A DNA stretch of 64,000 bases from JAMOAW01 sp039908535 (GTDB taxonomy: Bacteria > Pseudomonadota > Magnetococcia > Magnetococcales > JADFZT01): positions 3,113 to 67,112 of the forward strand of contig JAMOAW010000028.1 in assembly GCA_039908535.1 (NCBI GenBank). Direction: 5' to 3'. The notes under the pieces were generated by a model. That model ran no database searches. It saw nothing but the letters and a program-made list of their open reading frames with translations, and was not told the origin of the DNA. Shown piece by piece: positions 41,198 to 48,905 of the stretch. Made by a program: the position numbers and the translations under genes. Numbering within the stretch: the stretch's first letter is position 1; each line of letters opens with the position of its first letter.

Positions 41198-42079
41198 TAT
41201 AATAAAGCAAGCAAGGACAACCCGTTGACCGACACCTCTTTAAACGCCGATCTCCAACTCATGGTCACCGCCGCTCGTCAAGCCGGAACCATTACCATGC
41301 GTTATCACCGACCAGGAGAGACCTTGCTCTCCATGGATCAAATGAAAGATAAAGGCCAAGACAATCCTTTGACGAAGGCCGATTTAGAGGCCGACCATCT
41401 ATTGCGCACCCTGCTTCTAGGACAAAGACCTGAGTATGGATGGCTGTCAGAAGAGACGGTCGATGACCCCATTCGTTTGCAAAAATCCAAAGTTTGGGTG
41501 GTCGATCCCATCGACGGTACCAAAGAGTTTATCATGGGATTACCGCAATTTGCGGTTTCGATTGCCCTCATTGATCAAAACCAACCCATAGCCGCCTGTG
41601 TCTTTAATCCAGCCGCAGATGAACTTTATACCGCCATTTTAGGCCAAGGGGCCGCTTTGAACGGCCACCCCATACAAACCACATCGCAGACAACCCTGCT
41701 GGGTTCTTCCTGTTTGGCCAGCCTTTCCGAAACCAAACGCGGCGAATGGGAAGGGTTTAAAGAGACCTTTAACATCACAACCATGGGTTCGATTGCCTAT
41801 AAATTGGCTTTAGTCGCCGCTGGTCGTTACGATCTTACCTTTACCTTATCCCCAAAAAACGAATGGGATTTTGCCGCAGGAGAACTTTTAGTCCGGGCGG
41901 CCGGGGGAAAAGTCACCGACCTTGCCGGTCAAACGTTTCGCTTCAACCAAACCAACCCTCTCACCAACGCCGTTGTCGCCAGCAATGGTCTCCTCCACCA
42001 AGCACTTCTGACCAAACTGGAAAACACCCCCCTGTGGACGACAAAATTGATTGCACAGCAAGAAAGCCAATCCCCATGA
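41192..42079 (+). CDS. cysQ: 3'(2'),5'-bisphosphate nucleotidase CysQ
   Basis: 295 residues, inositol-phosphatase superfamily. CysQ removes the 3'-phosphate from PAP, a by-product of sulfate activation. DKGQDNPLTKADLEAD, WLSEETVDD, VVDPIDGTKEFIMG (the DPIDGT metal site) and KNEWDFAAGELLVRAAGG are complete. The annotated ATG and first residues (MFY) come from the repeat element end; family members usually start near LMVTAARQAG, so a later start is possible, for instance at M29. TGA overlaps the next ATG (ATGA). Confidence 0.92.
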   Translation: MFYNKASKDNPLTDTSLNADLQLMVTAARQAGTITMRYHRPGETLLSMDQMKDKGQDNPLTKADLEADHLLRTLLLGQRPEYGWLSEETVDDPIRLQKSKVWVVDPIDGTKEFIMGLPQFAVSIALIDQNQPIAACVFNPAADELYTAILGQGAALNGHPIQTTSQTTLLGSSCLASLSETKRGEWEGFKETFNITTMGSIAYKLALVAAGRYDLTFTLSPKNEWDFAAGELLVRAAGGKVTDLAGQTFRFNQTNPLTNAVVASNGLLHQALLTKLENTPLWTTKLIAQQESQSP

Positions 42080-43077
42080 AAACATATCATGTCTATGGCA
42101 TAGGACATGCTCTTTTGGATATGGAATTCGAAGTTTCAGACGCATTCCTCCAAAAAATGCACCTTGAAAAAGGACGCATGACCTTAGTTGACCTTCCCCA
42201 ACAGGAACACCTCTTAAAAAACACGCAAACCCTCTTATGCAAACAAACCTGTGGGGGATCTTCTGCCAATACGGTGATCGGAGTAGCGCAATTCGGGGGA
42301 CGCGCCTTTCATGCCTGCAAGGTCGCCGCAGACGAGGCTGGACAATTTTTCGCCTCTGATATGCGTGCCAACGGGGTTGATAATGGGCTTGATAAACGCA
42401 TGAACACGGGAACAACAGGCCGTTGCTTGGTCTTTATCACCCCAGATGCCGAACGCACCATGTGTACCCATTTGGGCATCTCTGAAACCTTTTCTATCGC
42501 CGATATTGATGAATCGCCATTATCAATGGCCGAATTTCTCTACATTGAAGGCTATTTGGTCACCGCTGAGTCTACCCTGCAAGCGGCCATAGAGGCGACT
42601 AAAATTGCTAAAAAACATGGGGTAAAAACCGCCTTGACCTTTTCCGACCCCAGTATGGTCACCTATTTTCGCTCTGGACTCGATCAAATTATCGGCGACG
42701 GGCTCGACTTGATCTTTTGTAACGAACACGAGGCCATGCAATTTGCGCAAACATCTACCCCAGAGGCGGCCATTCCCATTCTATTACAAAAAACCCGCGC
42801 TCTAGTGATCACCTTAGGGGCCAGAGGAGCACTCATTCACGATGGCGAGCGTCTCAGTTCGGTCGCTGGCCTTGAAGTATACGCCATAAATACCAATGGG
42901 GCGGGAGATCTTTTTGCCGGGGCATTTCTTTATGGCATCACCCATGGCTATTCTTTTCAAAATGCAGCAAGATTGGCAATTAAAGCCTCGGCACTTTTGG
43001 TTACCCAGTTTGGTGCCCGCTTAGAACCGGGCCAAGCCATGGACATTTGCAAAACAATGGAGAAGACAATCCCATGA
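42076..43077 (+). CDS. PfkB-family sugar/nucleoside kinase (adenosine kinase-like)
   Basis: 333 residues from the ATG at 42076, coupled to cysQ by ATGA. MKTYHVYGIGHALLDMEFEVSD, CGGSSANTVIGVAQFGG, TGRCLVFITPDAERTM, LIFCNEHEAMQFA and INTNGAGDLFAGAFLYGI (PfkB signature with catalytic Asp in GAGD) show a ribokinase-fold enzyme of adenosine kinase type. Next to CysQ, which releases AMP from PAP, it could salvage adenosine to AMP, an inference from context. It overlaps the following PilZ gene by ATGA. Confidence 0.88.
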   Translation: MKTYHVYGIGHALLDMEFEVSDAFLQKMHLEKGRMTLVDLPQQEHLLKNTQTLLCKQTCGGSSANTVIGVAQFGGRAFHACKVAADEAGQFFASDMRANGVDNGLDKRMNTGTTGRCLVFITPDAERTMCTHLGISETFSIADIDESPLSMAEFLYIEGYLVTAESTLQAAIEATKIAKKHGVKTALTFSDPSMVTYFRSGLDQIIGDGLDLIFCNEHEAMQFAQTSTPEAAIPILLQKTRALVITLGARGALIHDGERLSSVAGLEVYAINTNGAGDLFAGAFLYGITHGYSFQNAARLAIKASALLVTQFGARLEPGQAMDICKTMEKTIP

Positions 43078-43454
43078 TAAAAAAAAATAACACTCCCCCG
43101 GTCAAAACTGCTGAGCGTAGACATTTTTCTCGTATACACTTTCAGCACCAACTCACCTTAAAAGACAATAAAGGCAATCTCTATGCCGGGGCCTTTAACG
43201 ATATCAGCCTGCGTGGCATGCTTTTTTGGTGTGACTCCCTTCCTCCAGAAGGGGCCGAATTGCATGGTGCATTCCCTCTGGGTGAATTTCAACTTTTTAT
43301 TCGTGGCATCGTATTGCGTACCTCACCAAATTTTGGGGCGGCCATTCAATTTCGGGATATGGATGTCGAAAGTTTCAGCCATTTACGGCGTATGATTGCT
43401 TTAAATGTCGGCGATCCTGAAAAAATTGATGAAGAATTTTTTTCTTCACTCTAA
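43074..43454 (+). CDS. PilZ-domain protein
   Basis: 126 residues; TGA of the kinase overlaps its ATG. A PilZ domain binds c-di-GMP through an R-XXX-R motif, here ERRHFSRIHF, and D-X-S-XX-G, here NDISLRGMLF, both present. The rest is a six-stranded barrel (LFIRGIVLRT, AAIQFRDMDVESF). It is a stand-alone receptor whose target is unknown; coupling to cysQ and a nucleoside kinase is unusual for a c-di-GMP receptor. Confidence 0.9.
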   Translation: MIKKNNTPPVKTAERRHFSRIHFQHQLTLKDNKGNLYAGAFNDISLRGMLFWCDSLPPEGAELHGAFPLGEFQLFIRGIVLRTSPNFGAAIQFRDMDVESFSHLRRMIALNVGDPEKIDEEFFSSL

Positions 43455-43591
43455 AACAAAACCTTGGGGGGGGGGGGAGAGAACTGCCACCCCCTCTTTT
43501 TTTTAAGTCTTAAAAAAAAGAGGGGGTTTGGGGGATTCATCCCCCAAGGTTTGGCCTTTGATTTTTTTTTTGCCCGCAGGGCATTATGTTC
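43455..43591 (+). repeat. Mosaic hairpin element, first of a tandem pair
   Basis: Starts just after the PilZ stop. The G-rich hairpin is distorted (G13 run), followed by CCCCCTC-T8-AAG-TCTT-A8-GAGGGGG, CTGGG-type hairpin with TTTGGGGGATTCATCCCCCAA, and TGCCCGCAGGGCATTATGTTC. Confidence 0.9.
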
Positions 43592-43753
43592 CTGTATCGG
43601 AAAAATAAAAAATCAAAACCTTGGGGGGCGAAGAACCGCCCCCCAATTCCCCCCACCCTTTTTTTTCAATTCTTAAAAAAAAGAGGGGGTTTGGGGGATT
43701 CATCCCCAAGGTTTGGCCTTTGATTTTTTTTTTGCCCGCAGGGCATTATGTTC
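43592..43753 (+). repeat. Mosaic hairpin element, second of a tandem pair
   Basis: Complete copy: CTGTATCGGAAAAATAAAA end, CTTGGGGGGCG/CGCCCCCCAA, the polypyrimidine block, GAGGGGG, a hairpin with one C missing, and TGCCCGCAGGGCATTATGTTC. Same orientation as the first copy and as thiE, which starts 20 bases downstream. Confidence 0.92.
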
Positions 43754-43772
43754 AAGCGAGGGAATCCTTTTT

Positions 43773-44420
43773 TTGAAAAAAATCGGCATCTACCCCATTC
43801 TCGACACCCAATGGCTCACAGGTACCCCCATCCAACCAAATGATTGGGCAAAATCCCTCGGCAAACGACCTGTTTCGCTCGTACAATTACGCGCCAAAGG
43901 GGAAAACACCAAAGCCAACTGGCTCGTTATGGTCACGTGGATGCAGGCGTTACGTCGTTGGGCTCCACACGTAAATGTTATCATCAATGATCGACCAGAT
44001 ATTTGTTTGGCATTAGAGGCCGATGGGGTTCACATTGGCCAAGACGATCTACCGGTAGCCATTTGCCGAAAATTATTAGGCCCAGATCGCTTGATTGGAC
44101 TCTCAACCCACACCCTACACCAAGTTAAAACCGCAGATGTAGAGCGCGTCGATTATCTAGGGTTTGGGCCCATATTTCAAGCAGGAGGAGCGAAACCAGA
44201 CGCCTTACCCCCAAGAGGGATAGAAGCACTGGCCCAAATCTGTCAAGCCACCTCGTTGCCTGTAGTCGCGATCGGTGGTATTGGAATGACACATATAGCA
44301 CAAATAAAGGCCACGCATGCAGCAGGAATTGCCATGATCGGTGCGTTGTTTCCTCAGGCAGGGCCAACGACCAGCCAACGCCTTTTAAAAGAGGCCTGCC
44401 AAGTATGGGCTAGGCATTAA
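43773..44420 (+). CDS. thiE: Thiamine phosphate synthase
   Basis: 215 residues starting at TTG (43773), preceded by GAGGGAA about 10 bases upstream; the frame is open further but through repeat sequence. ThiE joins the pyrimidine and thiazole phosphates to thiamine phosphate. IGIYPILDTQWL, VSLVQLRAKG, NVIINDRPDICLALEADGVHIGQDDLP, LIGLSTHTL, VDYLGFGPIFQ and VVAIGGIGMTHI are family motifs. The GPIF-T-K region is changed (AGGAKPDALPPRG). Its TAA overlaps the convergent dksA stop by 3 bases. Confidence 0.92.
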   Translation: MKKIGIYPILDTQWLTGTPIQPNDWAKSLGKRPVSLVQLRAKGENTKANWLVMVTWMQALRRWAPHVNVIINDRPDICLALEADGVHIGQDDLPVAICRKLLGPDRLIGLSTHTLHQVKTADVERVDYLGFGPIFQAGGAKPDALPPRGIEALAQICQATSLPVVAIGGIGMTHIAQIKATHAAGIAMIGALFPQAGPTTSQRLLKEACQVWARH

Positions 44421-44890
44421 ATCTCGGTAGTTTCTTCTTCGTCGTAACTATCTTCTGTGGAGCGATGCACTTTTTCGCGATGTTCCTCACGGGTTTTGCA
44501 TGAGACGCACTGATCGGTAACCGGACGCACTTCCAAGCGTCGCAATCCAATTTCAACGCCACACTCTTCACAATAGCCATAATCATCCATCTCAATGGCT
44601 TCAATGGTGCGGTCGATTTTGCCAATGAGTTTACGTTCCCGGTCACGGGTACGCAGTTCAAAGTTGCGGTCGGTTTCCATTGCGGCCCGATCGGTGGGAT
44701 CGGCAAAGATGGCTTTTTCCTCGTACATGACCGAGAGGGTTTTTTCAGCATCTTCAATTAATTGCCGCTTCCAATCCAGGAGGAGCTTACGAAAATAGGC
44801 CCGTTGTAGTGGGCTCATATAGGCTTCGTCGCTATTTTCATCGGGTCGATAGCCTTCTGGTAATTGGATATCCGCAATTTTTTTGGTCAT
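44417..44890 (-). CDS. dksA: RNA polymerase-binding transcription factor DksA
   Basis: 157 residues from the ATG at 44890; the frame extends up to 45073 but only through repeat DNA. DksA binds the RNA polymerase secondary channel and with ppGpp adjusts rRNA and amino-acid promoters. MSPLQRAYFRKLLLDWKRQLIEDAE is the coiled coil start, DPTDRAAMETDRNFELRTRDRERKLIGKI continues with the tip Asp (DPTDRA), and CEECGVEIGLRRLEVRPVTDQCVSCK is the four-Cys zinc finger. The stop overlaps that of thiE. A full repeat lies between the start and the candidate small RNA upstream. Confidence 0.96.
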   Translation of the reverse strand: MTKKIADIQLPEGYRPDENSDEAYMSPLQRAYFRKLLLDWKRQLIEDAEKTLSVMYEEKAIFADPTDRAAMETDRNFELRTRDRERKLIGKIDRTIEAIEMDDYGYCEECGVEIGLRRLEVRPVTDQCVSCKTREEHREKVHRSTEDSYDEEETTEI

Positions 44891-44916
44891 AATCCCTACT
44901 CCATCCCTAAACAAAA

Positions 44917-45076
44917 AATTAAAATCAAAAACAAAACCTTGGGGGATGAATCCCCCAAACCCCCTCTTTTTTTTAAGTATTAAAAGAAAAGGGTGGGGGG
45001 ATTGGGGGGCGGTTATCCGCCCCCCAAGGTCTTGATTTTTATTTTGATATTGCCCTTCGGGCAAAAGGCACATGAA
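44917..45076 (-). repeat. Mosaic hairpin element in the dksA leader
   Basis: CTTGGGGGATGAATCCCCCAA hairpin, ACCCCCTC-T8, CTTGGGG-type hairpin with GGCGG-TTAT-CCGCC loop, GGTCTTGATTTTTATTTT and a variant end TTGCCCTTCGGGCAA, which is itself a perfect hairpin. It lies 27 bases before dksA, so it is either in the dksA leader or just upstream of its promoter. Confidence 0.9.
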
Positions 45077-45181
45077 CCATCTTACTTTTAAGAGTAATCC
45101 TTTAATAAACTATCCTAAAATCCACTCAAAAGTCAACCCTATCCAAACAATTGTTAAAAAGATTCATTTTGCTCTATCTAT

Positions 45182-45211
45182 AAAAAAAGCCCTCCTCAAA
45201 ATGAGGAGGGC
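45182..45211 (-). terminator. Rho-independent terminator, leftward
   Basis: GCCCTCCTCA-TTT-TGAGGAGGGC (perfect 10-base stem) followed by T7 on the minus strand. It ends whatever is transcribed leftwards from the candidate small RNA or from the efflux operon, before dksA. Confidence 0.9.
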
Positions 45212-45326
45212 CAAAAGGGAAGCTTGGCACTTGCTTCTCTAGTATAGCGGAAGCTTAAGGAATCAATGGCACGCGTTGTCGAAACAAAACACGCCATTGA
45301 TTCGGTCAAACTTCCACTATATCTTT
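45182..45326 (-). ncRNA. Candidate structured small RNA ending in an intrinsic terminator
   Basis: Read leftwards, a long hairpin (arms 45316-45321 down to 45294 against 45270 to 45243) pairs TATAGTGGAAG...AATCAATGGC with GCCATTGATT...CTTCCGCTATA, about 25 pairs with few mismatches and an inner loop region of 22 bases. A small hairpin (GAAGC...GCTTC) follows, and then a perfect terminator. Between the dksA leader repeat and the acrB 3' end there is no ORF of note here. Promoter not identified with confidence. Alternative: a non-coding inverted repeat of mobile origin. Confidence 0.5.
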
Positions 45327-45353
45327 TTATCGGTCATTCTGGGCAGGACTTGA

Positions 45354-45494
45354 GAAAAAAATGCAGACCTTAGGGGGGCTCAAAACCGCCCCCCACCCTT
45401 CTTTTTCAATTCTTAAAAAAAAGAGGGGGTTTGGGGGATTCATCCCCCAAGGTTTGGCCTTTGATTTTTTTTTGCCCGCAAGTGCATCATGTTC
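45354..45494 (+). repeat. Mosaic hairpin element, first of a pair downstream of acrB
   Basis: GACCTTAGGGGGGCTC/AACCGCCCCCC with a shifted stem, CCCTTCTTTTTCAATTC, A8-GAGGGGG, TTTGGGGGATTCATCCCCCAA, and an interrupted end TGCCCGCAAGTGCATCATGTTC. Confidence 0.9.
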
Positions 45495-45597
45495 ATGTAT
45501 CGGAAAAACAAAAATCAAGACCTTGGGGGGCGGAGAACCGCCCCCCAATTCCCCCCACCCTTTTTTTTTAATTTTTTGCCCGTAGGGCATTATGTTC
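45495..45597 (+). repeat. Short mosaic hairpin element providing the acrB stop codon
   Basis: ATGTATCGGAAAAACAAAA end, perfect CTTGGGG-GGCGG-AGAA-CCGCC-CCCC hairpin and CCCACCCTTTT, then directly TGCCCGTAGGGCATTATGTTC: the B hairpin module is absent. Read leftwards, TAA in GAACATAATGCCC is the stop codon of the RND pump gene. Confidence 0.92.
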
Positions 45598-48500
45598 TAA
45601 CGTCATGATGTTTCTCAGGAAACAAACGACGAAAGGTAACAAACAACATTGGAATAAAAAATAAGCCCAAAAGCGTGGCAGAAAACATCCCCCCCATCAC
45701 CCCTGTCCCAATGGCGTGCCGACTCGCTGCCCCAGCCCCTGTGGAAATGACCAACGGCAATACCCCTAAGATAAAGGCCGCCGAAGTCATCACAATAGGG
45801 CGAAAACGCAAACGGCAGGCCTCCAACGTTGCCTCACGCACGGGCATTCCCCCCGCATGTAATGATCTGGCAAACTCCACAATTAAAATGGCATTCTTTG
45901 CCGATAGACCAATAATGGCCACCAACCCCACTTTAAAATAGACATCGTTTGGCATCCCCTGACTCATCACCGCCAACACCGAACCAAGCACCCCGATCGG
46001 AACAATCATCAATACCGCAAATGGAATCGACCAACTTTCATACAAGGCAGCCAAACATAAAAAAACCACCAACAAAGAGAGTCCAAACAATAACGATACT
46101 TGCGACCCGGCCAAAGACTCCTCATAAGAGGTGCTAGACCACTCAAAACCGATCCCTACTGGCAACTTTTCGGTCAACCGAGCCATAGCCGCCATGGCCT
46201 CCCCGGTACTGCGTCCAGGAGCGGGATTGCCAGAGAGCTTCATGGCGGGCATCCCATTAAAACGGTCCAGCTTGGGAGAACTGCTCTCCCACTTGGCCTG
46301 GACAATCTCAGCCAGAGGAATCAATCCCCCCTGGCGATTGCGCACATGCACTTGAAGAATCCCCTCCTGGGTGGCCCGCGTGGCAGAATCGGCCTGCATC
46401 TGGACCCGCAAAATTCGACCTTCACGGGTAAAATCGTTGATATAGGCCGATCCCAACGTCACTTGCAATGTCTCGTTAAGCTCTTCAGGGGCAATTCCCA
46501 AGGCGCGAGCTTTGACAGAATCGATGGTGAGCAATAGCTGCGGTCCCGCCTCTTGACCTTCTGGACGCACCCCGACCAAGGTCGCCTCTTGGCTGGCCAA
46601 CCCCAACAAAAGATTGCGCGCCTCCAATAAACTCTCACGCCCCAACCCGGCCCGATCCTGGAGGCGCAAATCAAACCCACCCACTGCCGCCAATTCAGGT
46701 ATGGGGGGAACATTGATGGCAAAAATAAAGGCCTCCTTGATGTGCGACAACGCCATATTGGCCCGTCCAACCAACGACGCCGCCTGCTGATCTGTACCCG
46801 GTCGCTCGGACCAATCTTTTAAACGAACAAAGGCAATCGCCGCATTTTGACCCCGACCAAAAAAACTAAACCCCGCCACACCCACCACTTTGGCCACATC
46901 GGGTTGTTGTAAATAATAGTGTTCCATTTGTTCCAAAATGTTTAATGTCCGTTCTTGGCTGGCTCCCGGTGGCAATTGAATGATGCTTATAAAATAACCT
47001 TGATCTTCGTCGGGTAAAAAACCGGTGGGAAGTTGCAAGAATAACCAACCCGTGGCCACCACCAAAGCCAAATAAATCATCATGAAACGAATAGGGCGAC
47101 GCAAAATGCCACCCACCATTCCCTGATAACTGTAGGTCAACCGCCCAAACAACCGCGCAAAACGGGCAAAAAAACCTTTTTGGGGGGACCCCTCCCGCGC
47201 AGATTTGGTGTGCAACAGTGCCGCGCATAACGCCGGGGTGAGGGTCAACGCCATTAACACCGAAAACAACATGGTTAACACCAACGTCACCGCAAACTGC
47301 CGATATATGGCCCCCACGCTGCCACTAAAAAAGGCCATCGGGATAAAAACCGCCGACAAAACCAACGTAATGCCAATGATCGCCGCAAAAATTTGCCCCA
47401 TGGCCTTGCGGGTGGCATCGCGGGACGACAGCTGTTCTTCGGCCATCACCCGTTCGACATTCTCCACTACCACAATGGCATCATCCACCACAATGCCGAT
47501 GGAAAGCACCATGGCAAATAGAGTCAAGACATTGATCGAATAGCCCAATAGATAGATCCCCACCAAAGATCCCGTCAGGGCCACAGGCATGACAATGGCC
47601 GGAATAAACGTTGCCCGTAAATTGCCTAAAAAAAGATACATCACCAAAAAGACCAACCCCATGGCCTGGGACAAGGTCACCAAGACTTCGTGGATTGAAA
47701 TTTGGATAAATTTGGAGGTGTCATAGGGAATATCCCAAGCGATGCCAGCTGGAAAAAATTTCTCCAGTTGGGCCATGCGCTCTTTTAACCGTTGCGCCGT
47801 CTCCAACGCATTGGCCCCTGGGGCCAATTTAATCCCAACGGCCGCCGTAGGTTGACCGTTTAAACGGGCGCGAATGTTATACTCTTGCGCCCCCCAATCA
47901 ACCCGTGCCACATCCTTCAAACGGACCATGGCCCCCTCTTGATCGGCACGCAAAATAATATTGCCAAACTCCTCCACACTAGAAAGACGACTACGCACCA
48001 AAATAGGAGCGGTGATCGTTTGCCCCGGCAGGGCGGGCAATTGACCCAAATCCCCTGTAACCAACTGCACATTTTGCGCCCGCACCGCCTGCACCGCCTC
48101 CCCTGGGGTCACGCCAAACGCAACCAAACGGGCGGGATCCAACCAGATACGCATGGCATATTCGGTGCCAAACAACGAAGCCTCCCCAACTCCCGTCACA
48201 CGACGCAAATTTTCCAAAATGTGACTGGCCGTATAACTGCCCAATGCCACGTGATCCATGCGGTTATCTGGAGAGTAAATCGTAACAAACATCAAATAAT
48301 TACGCCGCGATTTGGCCACCGTTACCCCTTGCCGACGCACCTCTTCCGGCAAACGAGACTCCACCCGTTTGATGCGATTTTGGGCATCCACCGAGGCGAC
48401 ATCCAAATCCGTCCCCGTGGCAAAGGTCAACGTCAAAGACATACTCCCCAGGGCATCACTGGACGATTCGGTATAGAGCAGATGTTCCAAACCGTTCATC

Positions 48501-48706
48501 TCTTGTTCGATCAGGGTAGTAACGGTCTCTTCCACAATTTGCGCCGACGCCCCAGGATAGGTTGCCGTGACGGTAATGGCGGGGGGGGCCACATCCGGGT
48601 ATTGAGAGACCGGCAAGTTGCGCAACGCCAACGCCCCGGTCAGTAAAATCACCAACGCAATAACCCACGCGAAAATTGGACGATCGATAAAAAAACTCGG
48701 TAACAT
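45590..48706 (-). CDS. RND multidrug efflux pump, HAE1 family (AcrB/MexB-like)
   Basis: 1038 residues, full-length inner-membrane pump of the tripartite efflux type. Twelve membrane segments; the proton relay Asp pair is in GIVVDDAIVVVENVERVMAEE and the Lys in GLSAKNAILIVEFARSLH. MLPSFFIDRPIFAWVIALVILLTGALALRNLPVSQYPDVAPP at the N-terminus, the FNGMPAMKLSGNPAPG docking region and the two porter halves are normal. The adaptor gene lies upstream with a repeat element between them; a TolC-like outer-membrane gene is not in the window. The last two codons and stop come from a repeat element. Substrates cannot be told from sequence. Confidence 0.95.
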   Translation of the reverse strand: MLPSFFIDRPIFAWVIALVILLTGALALRNLPVSQYPDVAPPAITVTATYPGASAQIVEETVTTLIEQEMNGLEHLLYTESSSDALGSMSLTLTFATGTDLDVASVDAQNRIKRVESRLPEEVRRQGVTVAKSRRNYLMFVTIYSPDNRMDHVALGSYTASHILENLRRVTGVGEASLFGTEYAMRIWLDPARLVAFGVTPGEAVQAVRAQNVQLVTGDLGQLPALPGQTITAPILVRSRLSSVEEFGNIILRADQEGAMVRLKDVARVDWGAQEYNIRARLNGQPTAAVGIKLAPGANALETAQRLKERMAQLEKFFPAGIAWDIPYDTSKFIQISIHEVLVTLSQAMGLVFLVMYLFLGNLRATFIPAIVMPVALTGSLVGIYLLGYSINVLTLFAMVLSIGIVVDDAIVVVENVERVMAEEQLSSRDATRKAMGQIFAAIIGITLVLSAVFIPMAFFSGSVGAIYRQFAVTLVLTMLFSVLMALTLTPALCAALLHTKSAREGSPQKGFFARFARLFGRLTYSYQGMVGGILRRPIRFMMIYLALVVATGWLFLQLPTGFLPDEDQGYFISIIQLPPGASQERTLNILEQMEHYYLQQPDVAKVVGVAGFSFFGRGQNAAIAFVRLKDWSERPGTDQQAASLVGRANMALSHIKEAFIFAINVPPIPELAAVGGFDLRLQDRAGLGRESLLEARNLLLGLASQEATLVGVRPEGQEAGPQLLLTIDSVKARALGIAPEELNETLQVTLGSAYINDFTREGRILRVQMQADSATRATQEGILQVHVRNRQGGLIPLAEIVQAKWESSSPKLDRFNGMPAMKLSGNPAPGRSTGEAMAAMARLTEKLPVGIGFEWSSTSYEESLAGSQVSLLFGLSLLVVFLCLAALYESWSIPFAVLMIVPIGVLGSVLAVMSQGMPNDVYFKVGLVAIIGLSAKNAILIVEFARSLHAGGMPVREATLEACRLRFRPIVMTSAAFILGVLPLVISTGAGAASRHAIGTGVMGGMFSATLLGLFFIPMLFVTFRRLFPEKHHDVRT

Positions 48707-48728
48707 AAAAAAATCTCCCCTAAAGGGA

Positions 48729-48896
48729 TTAAAAAAAAAGGGTGGGGGAATTGGGGGGCGGTTCTCCGCCCCCCAAGGTCTTGATTTTTATTTTTCCGAT
48801 ACATAAAAAAATCAACGGCAAAACCTTGGGGGATGAATCCCCCAAACCCCCTCTTTTTTTTAAGAATTAAAAAAAAGAGGGGGTTTGGAGAACGGT
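48729..48896 (-). repeat. Mosaic hairpin element inside the efflux operon
   Basis: GGGTGGGGGAATTGGGG, perfect CTTGGGG-GGCGG-TTCT-CCGCC-CCCC hairpin and TTTTTCCGATACAT end, followed by a second set with CTTGGGGGATGAATCCCCCAA, T8 and A8-GAGGGGG. It separates the adaptor stop (48906) from the pump start (48706), so any terminator activity would cut the pump off from its adaptor. Confidence 0.92.
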
Positions 48897-48905
48897 TTTT
48901 TGACC

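Noticed and set aside
43464..43676. ORFs reading ...KKKRGFGGFIPQG... or ...PLFFLGTK... through repeat elements (also at 4551, 27354, 29497, 36418, 45327, 53772 and others)
   Set aside because: They are translations of the mosaic hairpin elements, recur wherever an element occurs and have no ribosome sites or independent conservation.
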